From the IMG/VR virus record IMGVR_UViG_3300028548_001192, positions 1 to 30,977 of that record: DNA of 30,977 nucleotides, one strand, 5' to 3'. The number at the start of each line of letters is the position of its first letter. Position 1 is the first letter of the stretch. A program made the translations under genes and the position numbers. Positions 9,117 to 18,078 of the stretch are shown piece by piece. The stretch is from a virus. The notes beneath the pieces were generated by a model, which made no database searches, was not told the origin of the DNA, and saw only the letters and a program-made list of their open reading frames with translations.

Positions 9117-10742
9117 TCAATATAATCCGTAATCAGTTTGACCAGCCTGTAAACCAACATTGCTGTTTATGTTGTTATTAGATTTATTGTCATTATTGCC
9201 AGTAGTGTAACTAGAGTCAGTAGTGCTGCTAGAAACAAGACCGCCAGCAGCAGTAGAAGCAATAATGGCAGACACAAGCTGACCAAGTGGCGTCATTTTA
9301 AATCCAGCCTGTACCACTTCATTTCCTTTGCTCAATATTTCCATAGCTAGATTAATGTCTTCTTTTGGCGCACCAGTTGCGGCAACAAGTGCGCTTGAGG
9401 TCTGTTGTCCCTCAAGAGTATTAGCAATCTTGCCCACTAAACTGTTGTCTAAAACTTTTGTCATTTCAGTTGCAAAGCCTTTAAGGTATTCAGACGCACC
9501 CGTAAAGACGTTTGTTAAATCATTTTCATAGTCTGGTAAAGTAAACTCTCCACCTGGGCCGCGGTTTGTGAGACCCGCAAGGCGAACATCATTACTATCT
9601 GAAGAAAATTGATTAAATGCAGCAAGTTGAGCCGCATCATCAGCAGCATTACCCGTTGTTGAACTTGTGCCAAAGCCTAGATTGGCTGAGTTTTGAGCGT
9701 CAATAGCCGCCTGTTCTGCTGGCGTTATATAATCCTGACCTTCAATGCTACTAGCTATATTGGCTCTAACTTGTTCTGGGGTCATGCGTCCACTTTTTAA
9801 TTCTTCTCCGTAGTAAGCTAATGCCTCAGAGTCTTGTAAACCGCGCCCTAACTCTTGCTGGTAAATAGGCATTAACTGGTCAATTTGTGAGCCGTAAAGA
9901 TCGAACGTGCTAGGTGTTGCTGTAGACATATCAGTATCAGTTAGTATGTCACCGATCATCTGCTGGCCTGATGCTACATCGGCTACTGTTGATAAAAGAC
10001 CATCATTAACTGTTGAGCCTGTATTAGCCACTGTTGAGCCTGTATCAACCACTGTTGAGCCTGCGCCTGTCACAGAATCTAAAACACCGCTAGAGCCAGA
10101 AACTAAGGCTGGAGGAACATATTCTGCGCCACCTAATAAGCCACCGCCAACACCTATCTCAATGGGTGCGCCTAATGATGATTTCCCTAAAGCCTTCGCT
10201 TCTGGGCTATCGTATAAAACTCTGCGTAATTCGTTCTGCGTCATACCCTGCTGAACCAAAGGAAGATATGTAGAAACACCTTCTAGCCCAACATTGCGAT
10301 TAAAGGCTTCGTTGTATAAAGAATTAATGTCTTGAATTTTACGGCCTTCTGGCGTTAACCCTGTTGTTGGGTCAATGAACTGTTGTTCAAGTTGCTGTTT
10401 CTGGAACGGACGTTGCTGCTCTAACGTATTTAATGCCTCTGTATACATGGGCATACCCGAATAGCCTCGCATACCGCCTGCAAAGGTCTGAGGTGCTTGT
10501 ATTCCGTCTGTGGCAAACGTAGGTGAACCACCACCCATTCCAAAGGCATTAGCAGCCATTCCTGTTGAATCAAAAGCAGCCGTTTGCAAGGGATTAAAGG
10601 CTGCAACATCAGCACCATAATAGGGCGTGTAACCTATTTGCCCTAGTTCTGTACCCGTCTGATATTGTTTGCGTCCAGCGTCTTGCACCCACTGTGGTAT
10701 TTCTGTTGCCGAGCCTGCTGATGTAGTGCCGCCTTTTGACAT
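9117..10742 (-). CDS. Virion protein with DUF4214-like helical repeats (541 aa)
   Basis: This 541-residue protein has an N-terminal motif (PYYGADVAAFNPLQTAAFDSTGMAANAFGM, about 38-69) that recurs in podovirus internal-protein genes. Two segments resemble DUF4214-type helical repeats: INSLYNEAFNRNVGLEGVSTY near residue 140, and LMPIYQQELGRGLQDSEALAYY near 290. A low-complexity linker with three copies of a seven-residue GSTV unit lies near residue 225-245, encoded by a 21-bp tandem repeat at 10009-10071. The C-terminus is Ser/Asn-rich. Probably a structural or ejection protein; DUF4214 similarity is by eye. Confidence 0.65.
   Translation of the reverse strand: MSKGGTTSAGSATEIPQWVQDAGRKQYQTGTELGQIGYTPYYGADVAAFNPLQTAAFDSTGMAANAFGMGGGSPTFATDGIQAPQTFAGGMRGYSGMPMYTEALNTLEQQRPFQKQQLEQQFIDPTTGLTPEGRKIQDINSLYNEAFNRNVGLEGVSTYLPLVQQGMTQNELRRVLYDSPEAKALGKSSLGAPIEIGVGGGLLGGAEYVPPALVSGSSGVLDSVTGAGSTVVDTGSTVANTGSTVNDGLLSTVADVASGQQMIGDILTDTDMSTATPSTFDLYGSQIDQLMPIYQQELGRGLQDSEALAYYGEELKSGRMTPEQVRANIASSIEGQDYITPAEQAAIDAQNSANLGFGTSSTTGNAADDAAQLAAFNQFSSDSNDVRLAGLTNRGPGGEFTLPDYENDLTNVFTGASEYLKGFATEMTKVLDNSLVGKIANTLEGQQTSSALVAATGAPKEDINLAMEILSKGNEVVQAGFKMTPLGQLVSAIIASTAAGGLVSSSTTDSSYTTGNNDNKSNNNINSNVGLQAGQTDYGLY
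10009..10071. repeat. 21-bp tandem repeat, three copies
   Basis: Three consecutive 21-bp units, each starting ACTGTTGAGCCTG, begin at 10009, 10030 and 10051. On the minus strand they encode repeated GSTV-type heptads in the linker of the 541-aa protein. The third unit has diverged in its second half. In-frame repeat length suggests expansion by slippage. Confidence 0.85.
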
Positions 10743-10744
10743 TC

Positions 10745-11101
10745 TTAAAACCTCTTTTCAAGTAGAACTAGCTGCGATTTCCAGCCAGATTTCTTTAATG
10801 CTTTTGACCAACCTTTTCGGCCTGTCATGGTTAAACTTTCACAGCCCTGATCTTTGGCCCACTGTATTACTGAGTCGTGCATGCTTATAATTTCTTCAAG
10901 ATTTCCACCACCTAAGAAAACGTGTAAAACCTTCTTTTGTGGGTGCTTCGTTATCTCTGTCACAATGCAGGAATTAGCCGCAGGCCATAGCTGTGATTTA
11001 CCTTCGATTATACCACATTTCACATCTTCAAAAGTGTGCGTACCGCCACCATATTCAAGTGCGCTTTCTATCCAACCTCTGCATCTTTCTAGCTCATTCA
11101 T
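10745..11101 (-). CDS. GNAT-acetyltransferase-like virion-module protein (118 aa)
   Basis: This is a 118-residue protein if started at the ATG at 11101 (MNELERCRGWIESALEY). A longer version would need a TTG start inside the previous gene, so the ATG is preferred. The C-terminal half (MHDSVIQWAKDQGCESLTMTGRKGWSKALKKSGWK) has the beta-strand / GRxGW pattern of the small GNAT-like proteins encoded in podovirus tail and internal-protein regions, such as the T7 gp13 context. Whether it is an active acetyltransferase is uncertain; the usual acetyl-CoA loop is degenerate. Confidence 0.7.
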   Translation of the reverse strand: MNELERCRGWIESALEYGGGTHTFEDVKCGIIEGKSQLWPAANSCIVTEITKHPQKKVLHVFLGGGNLEEIISMHDSVIQWAKDQGCESLTMTGRKGWSKALKKSGWKSQLVLLEKRF

Positions 11102-11103
11102 GC

Positions 11104-11469
11104 TTAACCCACGACCCAAGCCGAGGCATTTTTAAACACAGGTATTACGACTGAACCGCCACCTGACACTGCTGCACCAAAACTAGGTGAAGATGCGTCA
11201 GTAACATATTCTCTTTGCCCCACTACACCTGTAGGTAATGCTGCCACAGTGTAACCAGGCGATTTTAATTCAACGCCCACAAATGTATTGTTTTTTGAAA
11301 CTACGGGGTAGCCTGTTGTGTCCCACAATAAAATGCCGTTTTCTGTCGCTGAGTCAGTTGAAGATTTGTGCCGTAATTGTGATCGAACTTGTAATAAGTA
11401 ATCACTTAATCTCTGTGCATAATTATTCCAACTATTACCCGTTGGTTTTGGTGGCATTTGAATACTCAA
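11104..11469 (-). CDS. Hypothetical virion-module protein (121 aa)
   Basis: This 121-residue protein starts MSIQMPPKPTGNSWNNYAQRL, with its ATG overlapping the stop of the nozzle-like gene (ATGA). The N-terminal half is helical (YAQRLSDYLLQVRSQLRHK). The C-terminal half is Gly/Val/Ser-rich and probably beta-structured. The arrangement (short helix then beta-rich domain) would suit a small tail or fibre component. I do not recognise a named family. Confidence 0.65.
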   Translation of the reverse strand: MSIQMPPKPTGNSWNNYAQRLSDYLLQVRSQLRHKSSTDSATENGILLWDTTGYPVVSKNNTFVGVELKSPGYTVAALPTGVVGQREYVTDASSPSFGAAVSGGGSVVIPVFKNASAWVVG

Positions 11470-12947
11470 CGATTACCCCCTGCTTTAACTTCGAGGCGAT
11501 TAATACCTACGCGCCAATCACCCGGTACAAACGTGTCTATCCGCAATCGAACTTGCCTACCTGTTAATCTTAATGAAACAGGGTTAGTCATTGTAAACGG
11601 CCCATAACTGCGCTCAGTATCGTTGGGATAAAATCTAGTCTTTAGTGTGGCTTTTACATCACCTTGATTGCGTTCATCAGGTATTAGCTGAGTGACCGAC
11701 ATTACATTATCGCCTGTGCCTAGTATGATTGGGCCTGTCTCAGCAAAGGGCGTTAGGGCATCATAATTGAACCCTATTTCATGCTCGTATAATTTCTTGT
11801 CGGTTGGATTAGCGTAGATTGGATAACGATAAACACCAGCATCAGCCGCAGCCGTTCTAGCAATTTGCCCAATCGTCCAAGTGTTTTCTTGATAGTTAAA
11901 TGCAATGTAACGATTATTTTCTGTAGATTCAGCAGAAGGATAGAACCATCTAATCTCACTAAACTTGGCATTGGATACAGCAACAATCTTGCTCATTTGA
12001 GCCACGTTAATGTCACTGTAAATGTAGTCAGAAACATCAGAAGCCAATTCTTGAACTGTACCGCCAGAATAAACAAAGAATGATTCCCTGCCCATCCACA
12101 CCGCACCCATATCGACTACAGCAACCCCCTGCGCGCTTACACAGCCGCAGGAAGTGCCTACGCGTTCAACCCCATACACATAGGGTGGGCCTGAGTAAGT
12201 CGCTGTGTGCGCGTCTGTAGTGGTCAAAATCAACGCTTGGTTCTGTACACGAACACCACATTGAATCACGCCAGACGTTTGTAATTCGATTGAACCAGCC
12301 TCATTGGTTGCTGCCGCAGCCCACAGATTGTTATTTTCACGATCTGACCATTGTATTTTACGAGGGTTGCCGCCTGCACCTAATGCAAATACAAAGCGTT
12401 CATCAGTTACCATGATTGCCGTATTGCCAGTTGGCGCGTTACTTAAAACTGCTGCAATCGTGCTTGTGCTTAATTGCCACTCATAGATTTTGCCGTCAGC
12501 ATTAGAACAAGCGAGTAAGTATTGGCCCCATTGATCGAGTGACCAGGTAGTTGCTGGAACACCTAAAGTAGATTCGGGCCTTGGTTCACCATAAGGGTCA
12601 TTGCCATACGAGCCACCACCAAATGATGTTGAATCAACCGCAGTTTCAGAACCAGCCGTTAAGTTTGAGGGTGTTATGTTGTATTGAGCCGAATCATCAT
12701 TATAAACGTACAGGTTTTGAAAAGTGCCTGCTGCAATCCAGCGATTATTAGAATTATCAATCCATATCTTTAATGAGCGCGGAATGTTTGCCGTTGCTGT
12801 CGCAGAGCGTATACGCCAGCCTTGAATGGGTTGCATCGTTCCATCATGCCAGCGCACTAAATTAGAATCACGCCAACGCCCTTGGCTTTGCAAGTCAGTG
12901 CCATTGCGATAAATGCCTGCTGGAATATCAAGTGGTAATAATGGCAT
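11466..12947 (-). CDS. Tail nozzle / hub-like beta-propeller protein
   Basis: This 493-residue protein starts MPLLPLDIPAGIYRNGTDLQSQGRWRDSNLVRW, a signature shared by many podovirus and prophage tail genes. It is rich in aromatic residues and short beta repeats (WSLDQWGQYLLACSNADGKI, QNQALILTTTDAHTATYSG, AVWMGRESFFVYSGGTVQEL), which suggests a beta-propeller as in P22 gp10 or SU10 nozzle proteins. The C-terminus (VRLRIDTFVPGDWRVGINRLEV) is the conserved strand motif of this group. It should sit at the tail tip below the adaptor and hold DNA in the filled head. Function by family resemblance. Confidence 0.78.
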   Translation of the reverse strand: MPLLPLDIPAGIYRNGTDLQSQGRWRDSNLVRWHDGTMQPIQGWRIRSATATANIPRSLKIWIDNSNNRWIAAGTFQNLYVYNDDSAQYNITPSNLTAGSETAVDSTSFGGGSYGNDPYGEPRPESTLGVPATTWSLDQWGQYLLACSNADGKIYEWQLSTSTIAAVLSNAPTGNTAIMVTDERFVFALGAGGNPRKIQWSDRENNNLWAAAATNEAGSIELQTSGVIQCGVRVQNQALILTTTDAHTATYSGPPYVYGVERVGTSCGCVSAQGVAVVDMGAVWMGRESFFVYSGGTVQELASDVSDYIYSDINVAQMSKIVAVSNAKFSEIRWFYPSAESTENNRYIAFNYQENTWTIGQIARTAAADAGVYRYPIYANPTDKKLYEHEIGFNYDALTPFAETGPIILGTGDNVMSVTQLIPDERNQGDVKATLKTRFYPNDTERSYGPFTMTNPVSLRLTGRQVRLRIDTFVPGDWRVGINRLEVKAGGNR

Positions 12948-12955
12948 CGTTAATC

Positions 12956-13114
12956 CTATTTCTTCTTAGCTTTCTTAACTGGCTTTGCTGTCTTTGCGGC
13001 CTGTTTAAAATCATTAGCTGTGGGCCTGCCTTTGGCCCCTGCTTTTTTCATTGTTTCGCCAGAGCCAGCTTTAATGCGTTTTTTCTTAGCAGCAATATTT
13101 CCATACAGGCTCAT
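12956..13114 (-). CDS. Small Lys-rich virion-module protein (52 aa)
   Basis: A 52-codon frame reads MSLYGNIAAKKKRIKAGSGE and ends with a Lys/Ala-rich tail (KTAKPVKKAKKK). Its ATG overlaps the stop of the tail-assembly gene (ATGA) and it fills the space before the nozzle-like gene. The MSLYxNIAAKKKRIxAGSGE start is a pattern I associate with small conserved proteins in podovirus structural regions. High positive charge suggests DNA or acidic-protein binding, but function is unknown. Confidence 0.75.
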   Translation of the reverse strand: MSLYGNIAAKKKRIKAGSGETMKKAGAKGRPTANDFKQAAKTAKPVKKAKKK

Positions 13115-13596
13115 GGTGCTGTAGGCCATGTTACTGTGGGGAAATCTGACTGCGTTGGAACATCACGCAAAGCAGCCCTGTATGCTGTCATTTCAGCACT
13201 CATGGTCACGTCAGACAAAGCATAGAAGTCTGTAGCTGCGAGTAATCCATCACGGGTAACACGCGCTTCTGCTGCAACTTTAGCTAGTTCACTGGCTGTA
13301 AAAGCTGCTTCATGCTCTGCTTTGGTAGTAGTTACACCATCATCTGTCGTGTCTGCAAACGCGTCTACTACTGACCAACCCTCTACCCAATTATTATTAG
13401 CATCTTGTACTGGAGCAACAGAGTTAACCCTTTGCAATGCAGTACATGACGGCTGTGGTGCTGCGAGTACAGGGTCAATGTTTAGGTGAGTACATACGTC
13501 TGCGTCCCAAACTCTAGGGAATGAAGTGTTTGCGTTAGCTCGGCGGATTTCACCTTGAGTGCTAACTTTTGCTGTTGTTTTGTTGCGGTAATTCAT
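13111..13596 (-). CDS. Tail fibre assembly / chaperone-like protein
   Basis: This 161-residue protein ends RDGLLAATDFYALSDVTMS then AYRAALRDVPTQSDFPTVTWPTAP. This C-terminal pattern (R..LL..TD......AYR.ALRD.P.Q..FP...WP) is typical of the phage tail assembly chaperone family found next to tail fibres. The N-terminal half contains a WxxxWxVxD-type domain (NNWVEGWSVVDAF). It follows the last fibre gene. It probably assists folding or attachment of the fibres. Confidence 0.75.
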   Translation of the reverse strand: MNYRNKTTAKVSTQGEIRRANANTSFPRVWDADVCTHLNIDPVLAAPQPSCTALQRVNSVAPVQDANNNWVEGWSVVDAFADTTDDGVTTTKAEHEAAFTASELAKVAAEARVTRDGLLAATDFYALSDVTMSAEMTAYRAALRDVPTQSDFPTVTWPTAP

Positions 13597-13607
13597 AGTT
13601 GATTGTC

Positions 13608-15530
13608 CTATGCGATTGCGTAAAAGATGTAAGTGCCGCTAGACACGTTGATGTTAGTTGCTGAGACTTGATTAACAATAAATCCTGAGTTAGCAGGGTC
13701 TATTGAATCGTCATTAGTTACTTGTGCTGCTGTAGTGTTGAGTGATAAGTGTGGGTCGTTACCTGCGACAATTCCTCTCACTGAATCCCAGTAATACCAG
13801 TCTCCTGCTGCATTAGTACGCTTAATTAGAATGAACCTACTTCCTGACGAGAATCCACAGTTAATAGTTTGATAAGAACCATTACCAGTGTAGCTGCCGA
13901 CTTTACTGACACCAGCTAGTGTGGCGAATAGGTATGCTATGTAGTTGTAACTAGAACTATTAACTAATACATTATCGTTAGTTGTAAAATGTACATCAGT
14001 AGGAGCGGTGTAATTCCATATATTAGTTTCAGACGATGCATTAGTTTGATTTAGCCCCAACGTATTAACTGAACCAGATGAAGGAAAACCTGCCGCAGTC
14101 TTAGTATCCATCACTACCCAGTTTTCACCAGCTTTATCTCTAACCTTCACAAGTATCAGTTCGGGTACAACACCTAAGCTATGTTTATGATTAGTAGGCT
14201 GGTTACCAGACCCAGAATAAGCAACGCAGTCCATATGGCCTTTTGCCCGTTTCCACATCCACGAATAATAACTTGCTGATCGACTATTGCTGTCGTAAAA
14301 ACCATTACTGAAATCCCATTTAACAGCAGCAGAAGCTGCTATATTAGCAGTGTTATTAGTAAACAGTTCACCCGTACCAAGCATACGAGTACCTGCACCA
14401 GTACCAACAGCACTAGACACATTTCTGTAAAGTGCAAAGTCCACAGGGAATCCACTCACCCAAGCAGGTAGAGCACCACTACCAGCAGCATCAACAGCAA
14501 ACACATCAGTAGCAGCTTTTGGCTTGACCATCATCGGCCCACGTATTGCCATGTAGATGTATGTTGAATTTCCATTTACTTGGCCTTCGTTAGTAATTAA
14601 CTTAAAACCTGTTGGTGTTACATTTATAAATGAGAACCCAGACTCATTATTGGCTGCGTTTGCCATCAAAAAACTATCGGTGCCGTCAACAGTCATCCCC
14701 CTCATCGTATCAAACATAATCCAATTACCAGTACCACTAGAACTTTTAATCATTACAAACTGAGGTTCCCACCCTAAGTCAATTACAGGGCCATTATTAG
14801 TATTAGTACCCGTATAACCCCCGCACTTGATCATCTGATCTTCTGCATCTTCTGAGGAGTTGTCAGCGAATAGGTAGGCTACATAAGTAGCGTTATATCC
14901 ATTAACATCGTAATCATCACCCACAGTAAATGCAGAATCTGTAGGGGCAGTATCGTACCAATAAGTATAGTCTCTAGTTTCCCTTGTTGAGTTTAAGATT
15001 AGGTATTTATCTTCTGGAGAGCTAGAGGCTAAGTTCTTATGATATACAATCCAATCTTTCTCTAGGCCAGTAGCTTTGACAATAATCATAGCTGGAACTG
15101 AGCCTAAGTTGTGAGCTATAGTCTGAGGAGAGCCATTTGAATTCCCAGAATAGGTTAAACAGGTAAAAAACTTTTCTTTCTTGCGGAATGTCCAAGATGC
15201 CATAGTCCCGCCATTATTTCCATATTCACTTCCGACAGTAAAACCATTTGAATTAAAAGAGGTTAAACCACTTACAGTGTTTTGGACATACTCAGCATTA
15301 CTATTTAACTCTTTAGTTACCCCTCGTTCTGTATCAAAAAGATTATGATTGTTAGAATCATTTCTCATTTTAAGCCAAACAAGCCCACCCTCACCTGCAA
15401 GGTCTATGCCGTTAGTAATAGTCTTTGTGCTTCCAGTACCCGTATACAAATGCGTACTAAATACATCTGCCACATCAGTCGGGCCATCACCACTGGGGCT
15501 AGTGCCTAATAACTTCTTTTCAATAGTCAT
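13608..15530 (-). CDS. Tail fibre/spike protein with repeated DUF7483-like modules
   Basis: This 640-residue protein is made of at least five degenerate copies of one module: Y[ST]G.[GN]....I..G......FI[LM][IV]K....G.W...D. They are visible near residues 26-70, 124-170, 218-265, 435-480 and 545-590. Such modules occur in tail fibres and spikes of marine phages and probably bind carbohydrate or form beta-rich lectin-like domains. It is the third fibre gene and lies next to an assembly chaperone, so it may carry the receptor-binding tip. Exact receptor is not predictable. Confidence 0.75.
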   Translation of the reverse strand: MTIEKKLLGTSPSGDGPTDVADVFSTHLYTGTGSTKTITNGIDLAGEGGLVWLKMRNDSNNHNLFDTERGVTKELNSNAEYVQNTVSGLTSFNSNGFTVGSEYGNNGGTMASWTFRKKEKFFTCLTYSGNSNGSPQTIAHNLGSVPAMIIVKATGLEKDWIVYHKNLASSSPEDKYLILNSTRETRDYTYWYDTAPTDSAFTVGDDYDVNGYNATYVAYLFADNSSEDAEDQMIKCGGYTGTNTNNGPVIDLGWEPQFVMIKSSSGTGNWIMFDTMRGMTVDGTDSFLMANAANNESGFSFINVTPTGFKLITNEGQVNGNSTYIYMAIRGPMMVKPKAATDVFAVDAAGSGALPAWVSGFPVDFALYRNVSSAVGTGAGTRMLGTGELFTNNTANIAASAAVKWDFSNGFYDSNSRSASYYSWMWKRAKGHMDCVAYSGSGNQPTNHKHSLGVVPELILVKVRDKAGENWVVMDTKTAAGFPSSGSVNTLGLNQTNASSETNIWNYTAPTDVHFTTNDNVLVNSSSYNYIAYLFATLAGVSKVGSYTGNGSYQTINCGFSSGSRFILIKRTNAAGDWYYWDSVRGIVAGNDPHLSLNTTAAQVTNDDSIDPANSGFIVNQVSATNINVSSGTYIFYAIA

Positions 15531-15533
15531 AAG

Positions 15534-16337
15534 TTACCCCATTGCCTGACCAGCAACTATTCCATACCAAATATTGCCACCATCTATAGTTGTAAACGTA
15601 AGTATGTCTATACCTGCCTGTGTTAGCGTAGGAGCCGTTGCTGCCGACCAGTCAACAGCAGAGGGGAAATTCAAGGTGGCACTACCGCCATTAGTCAAAA
15701 TGAGGCTAAACGAGGTTGCTGCCGCAGAGCTAGGGTTAGTAAATGTAAGTGTAGTTGTGCCACTAATTGTCTTGCTAAACACGTTTCCGTTTTCTAAATT
15801 GACGGCTGTTGCTGAACCCATAGCCACTTTAGTTTCGGCATAATCTTTTAAAACAGGACGCTGGACGATCTGGTCAGCCATGTTGACCAAGCCAGACATT
15901 GTGCCTCCACTTTTAGGTAATGCTGCTGCAACGTCTGTTTGATTGCCAAGCTCTACCCATGCGCCAGCATGAGCATAATATGCTTTGCCTGTAGCGTGAA
16001 CATGAGCAAACATTCCGTGATATGTACTAGCAGAAGGAAGGTCACTAGTCTGAGCATACATATTGGCAAACAAGACTTTGCCAGTGGTGGTAATGTTGTT
16101 AGCTCCCATGTTCAGCGCACCAGACATTGTGCCTCCTGCCTTTGCTAAAGCTGCTGCTGCCGTTGCAGTGGTAGTAGTCAAAGCAGATTCACGAGCCAAT
16201 GGAAAACCGCCAGCCGTTGAACCATCATGCACAACAAGTGTGTCTTTAGTCGTATCAACAGTGGTTTCTCTTATTGCACCCGTAAACGAGCCATGCTGTG
16301 AAGTTGTTCCACCGCGTAACTGTAATAATTTGCTCAT
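15534..16337 (-). CDS. Tail fibre protein, middle segment (267 aa)
   Basis: This 267-residue protein begins MSKLLQLRGGTTSQHGSFTG, the N-terminal fold signature of phage tropism-determinant and fibre proteins (LQLRxGTTxxH...TVDTTKxTLVVHDG). It has two GGTMSG motifs (residues about 68 and 144), a repeat shared with the upstream fibre gene and with T4-type long fibres. The C-terminal part is beta-rich (TLTFTNPSSAAATSFSLILT). It probably joins the proximal fibre to the tip protein. No reverse transcriptase or variable-repeat pair suggests diversity generation here. Confidence 0.75.
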   Translation of the reverse strand: MSKLLQLRGGTTSQHGSFTGAIRETTVDTTKDTLVVHDGSTAGGFPLARESALTTTTATAAAALAKAGGTMSGALNMGANNITTTGKVLFANMYAQTSDLPSASTYHGMFAHVHATGKAYYAHAGAWVELGNQTDVAAALPKSGGTMSGLVNMADQIVQRPVLKDYAETKVAMGSATAVNLENGNVFSKTISGTTTLTFTNPSSAAATSFSLILTNGGSATLNFPSAVDWSAATAPTLTQAGIDILTFTTIDGGNIWYGIVAGQAMG

Positions 16338-16339
16338 TT

Positions 16340-18067
16340 CTATAAACTCCCAAAGTCTAGTTGTAGGTTCGCACCTGATATGGTTCCCACATTGGTCATA
16401 TTGTTGTTTTGCCCGTCTAAAGCACCGCCAAGTTGAGGTGATGTATCATCCACAACAGCAGCAATGCCAGCACTAATAGCAGCCCAAGCACTGCCTGCGT
16501 AATACTTTAAAACATTCGCGGTTGAGTCATACCAAAGATCACCCGTACTAGGGCCAGCAGGAGCAGAGGACGATATTTTATATTCGTTTGCATAGCGGTT
16601 AACGTCTGCAATTGAGCCAGCAACAGTGTTGACGTTGGCTATACTAGAGCCGACAGTATTTACATTTGCTATTGCTGCGCCTACTGTATTTACGTTTGCC
16701 ACTGCGCCAGCGACAGTATTTACATTGGCGATTGCTGCACCAACTATGGAAATTGAGTTACCAGAACCAGTTGTAATGGCTGCTGTTATTGACCCTAAAT
16801 CTTCTGTGTAAATTAAATCGCCAGCTACAATATCAATGTTTGTTTGCTGTGATGCCGTAGGAGACATAATTAACCAGGCTGAACCTGACCAAACTTTCAT
16901 GTTGTTTGATGTGGCGTTGAAATACATTGCTCCAACTACTAAAGCATTGCCGTCATTATCGGTTGATGGGTCAGAGGCTTTCGCTCCCAAATAACGATCA
17001 TCAAATGAATCAAAAGAGGCAGCAGCAGATGTGGCAGAGTTAGCCGATGATGTGGCAGACGTTGCCGCATTACCAGCAGACGTATTTGCAGCAGCCGCAC
17101 TTGTTGCCGCAGCAGCAGTAGAGCCAAACAGGGTGTCTGTGTAGCCCTTTGTTGATGCGTCTTGTGCTTGAGTGGGGTTAGATACACCCGTTATTTTGTT
17201 AGAACCCATTGCGATAGCACCAGACATTGTGCCGCCACTTAGGTTTAGCTTGTTACCACCGCTGCCGCCTGCATCAACGTAAGCCTTATTAACTGCATCT
17301 GTGCCTGCTGATGGTGTACCAAGACCCGTGATCTTGTTTGTACCCATTGCCAGCGCACCCGTCATTGTGCCGCCTGCCTTGGGTAGTTTTGTTGCAATGC
17401 TGTTCGTTACAGTTGTTGAGAATGACGCATCATCACCCATTGCTGCGGCTAGCTCGTTAAGCGTGTCTAGTGCTGCTGGCGCATTATCAATGACGTTGGC
17501 GATTGATGTATCAACGTAAGCCTTAGTCGCTGCATCTGAGTTTTGGACGGGGTTAGATAGGCCAGTTATTGTGGCTGATGTGCCAGCGTCCATATCAAGC
17601 GAACCGCTAATGTTCACATGGTTAAACGCACTTGTGCCTGTTTGGGCTGTAACATTGCCTGTGACATTTCCTGTCACATTTCCTGTATGTACACCTGCCG
17701 TATTGCCTGTCACATTGCCCGTTACTGCGCCAGCTATCGGGCCGACAAAGTTTGTAGCGGTGACTGTAGTGCCGACCACTGTAGAAGCCGCAGAAGCACC
17801 AATTTGCGCCCCATCTACTGTACCGCCATTAATATCAACAGTAGCAGCCACCAGGCCAGTAAACGTACCGCCAGCAGGAGTAGCCGCACCAATAGCCACG
17901 TTATCAATACTGCCTGAGTTTATATCAATGCCAGTAACGGGAGTGCTGCCACCTAGCAGGTTATCTGTTTTTAACCAGTTTGCATTGAGTTTCGAGCCCC
18001 ACGTATCGTCACTTGCGCCCACTTCTGGGCTTACATAGCCATATACGGGTGTAGTTGAATCTGCCAT
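16340..18067 (-). CDS. Proximal tail fibre protein with short repeats (575 aa)
   Basis: This 575-residue fibre starts MADSTTPVYGYVSPEVGASDDTW, a common N-terminal attachment domain. Residues about 118-150 are tandem VTGN-type tetrapeptides (12-bp repeats at 17640-17735). Two GGTM[TS]GA..MG[TS]NKITG repeats follow at about residues 230 and 277. An Ala/Ser-rich helical stretch spans about 305-355, and five ANVNTV decapeptide repeats lie at about 440-485. All are typical of trimeric elongated phage fibres. The repeats make this gene a likely site of length variation by recombination. Confidence 0.8.
   Translation of the reverse strand: MADSTTPVYGYVSPEVGASDDTWGSKLNANWLKTDNLLGGSTPVTGIDINSGSIDNVAIGAATPAGGTFTGLVAATVDINGGTVDGAQIGASAASTVVGTTVTATNFVGPIAGAVTGNVTGNTAGVHTGNVTGNVTGNVTAQTGTSAFNHVNISGSLDMDAGTSATITGLSNPVQNSDAATKAYVDTSIANVIDNAPAALDTLNELAAAMGDDASFSTTVTNSIATKLPKAGGTMTGALAMGTNKITGLGTPSAGTDAVNKAYVDAGGSGGNKLNLSGGTMSGAIAMGSNKITGVSNPTQAQDASTKGYTDTLFGSTAAAATSAAAANTSAGNAATSATSSANSATSAAASFDSFDDRYLGAKASDPSTDNDGNALVVGAMYFNATSNNMKVWSGSAWLIMSPTASQQTNIDIVAGDLIYTEDLGSITAAITTGSGNSISIVGAAIANVNTVAGAVANVNTVGAAIANVNTVGSSIANVNTVAGSIADVNRYANEYKISSSAPAGPSTGDLWYDSTANVLKYYAGSAWAAISAGIAAVVDDTSPQLGGALDGQNNNMTNVGTISGANLQLDFGSL
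16605..16750. repeat. 30-bp in-frame repeats encoding ANVNTV units
   Basis: About five imperfect 30-bp units, each encoding A-N-V-N-T-V plus four residues on the minus strand, span this region of the fibre gene. Similar repeats occur in other phage fibre shafts. Confidence 0.7.
17640..17735. repeat. 12-bp in-frame repeats encoding VTGN tetrapeptides
   Basis: Several adjoining 12-bp units of the type CCTGTCACATTG encode the tetrapeptide GNVT on the minus strand, with a few diverged copies. They lie in the N-terminal shaft region of the proximal fibre gene. Confidence 0.75.
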
Positions 18068-18078
18068 TTTATAAGTCC

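Noticed and set aside
11101-11119. Longer start (TTG) for the GNAT-like gene
   Set aside because: The TTG start lies inside the preceding gene. The ATG at 11101 directly follows the preceding stop and gives a normal N-terminus.
17571-18038. Long open frame of 155 codons on the plus strand
   Set aside because: It is the antisense of the proximal fibre gene. Its repetitive Val/Pro/Ala composition mirrors the repeats on the real strand, and it has no sensible start context.
13608-18067. Diversity-generating retroelement acting on the fibre genes
   Set aside because: No reverse transcriptase frame or template/variable repeat pair with adenine-specific changes was seen anywhere in the window.
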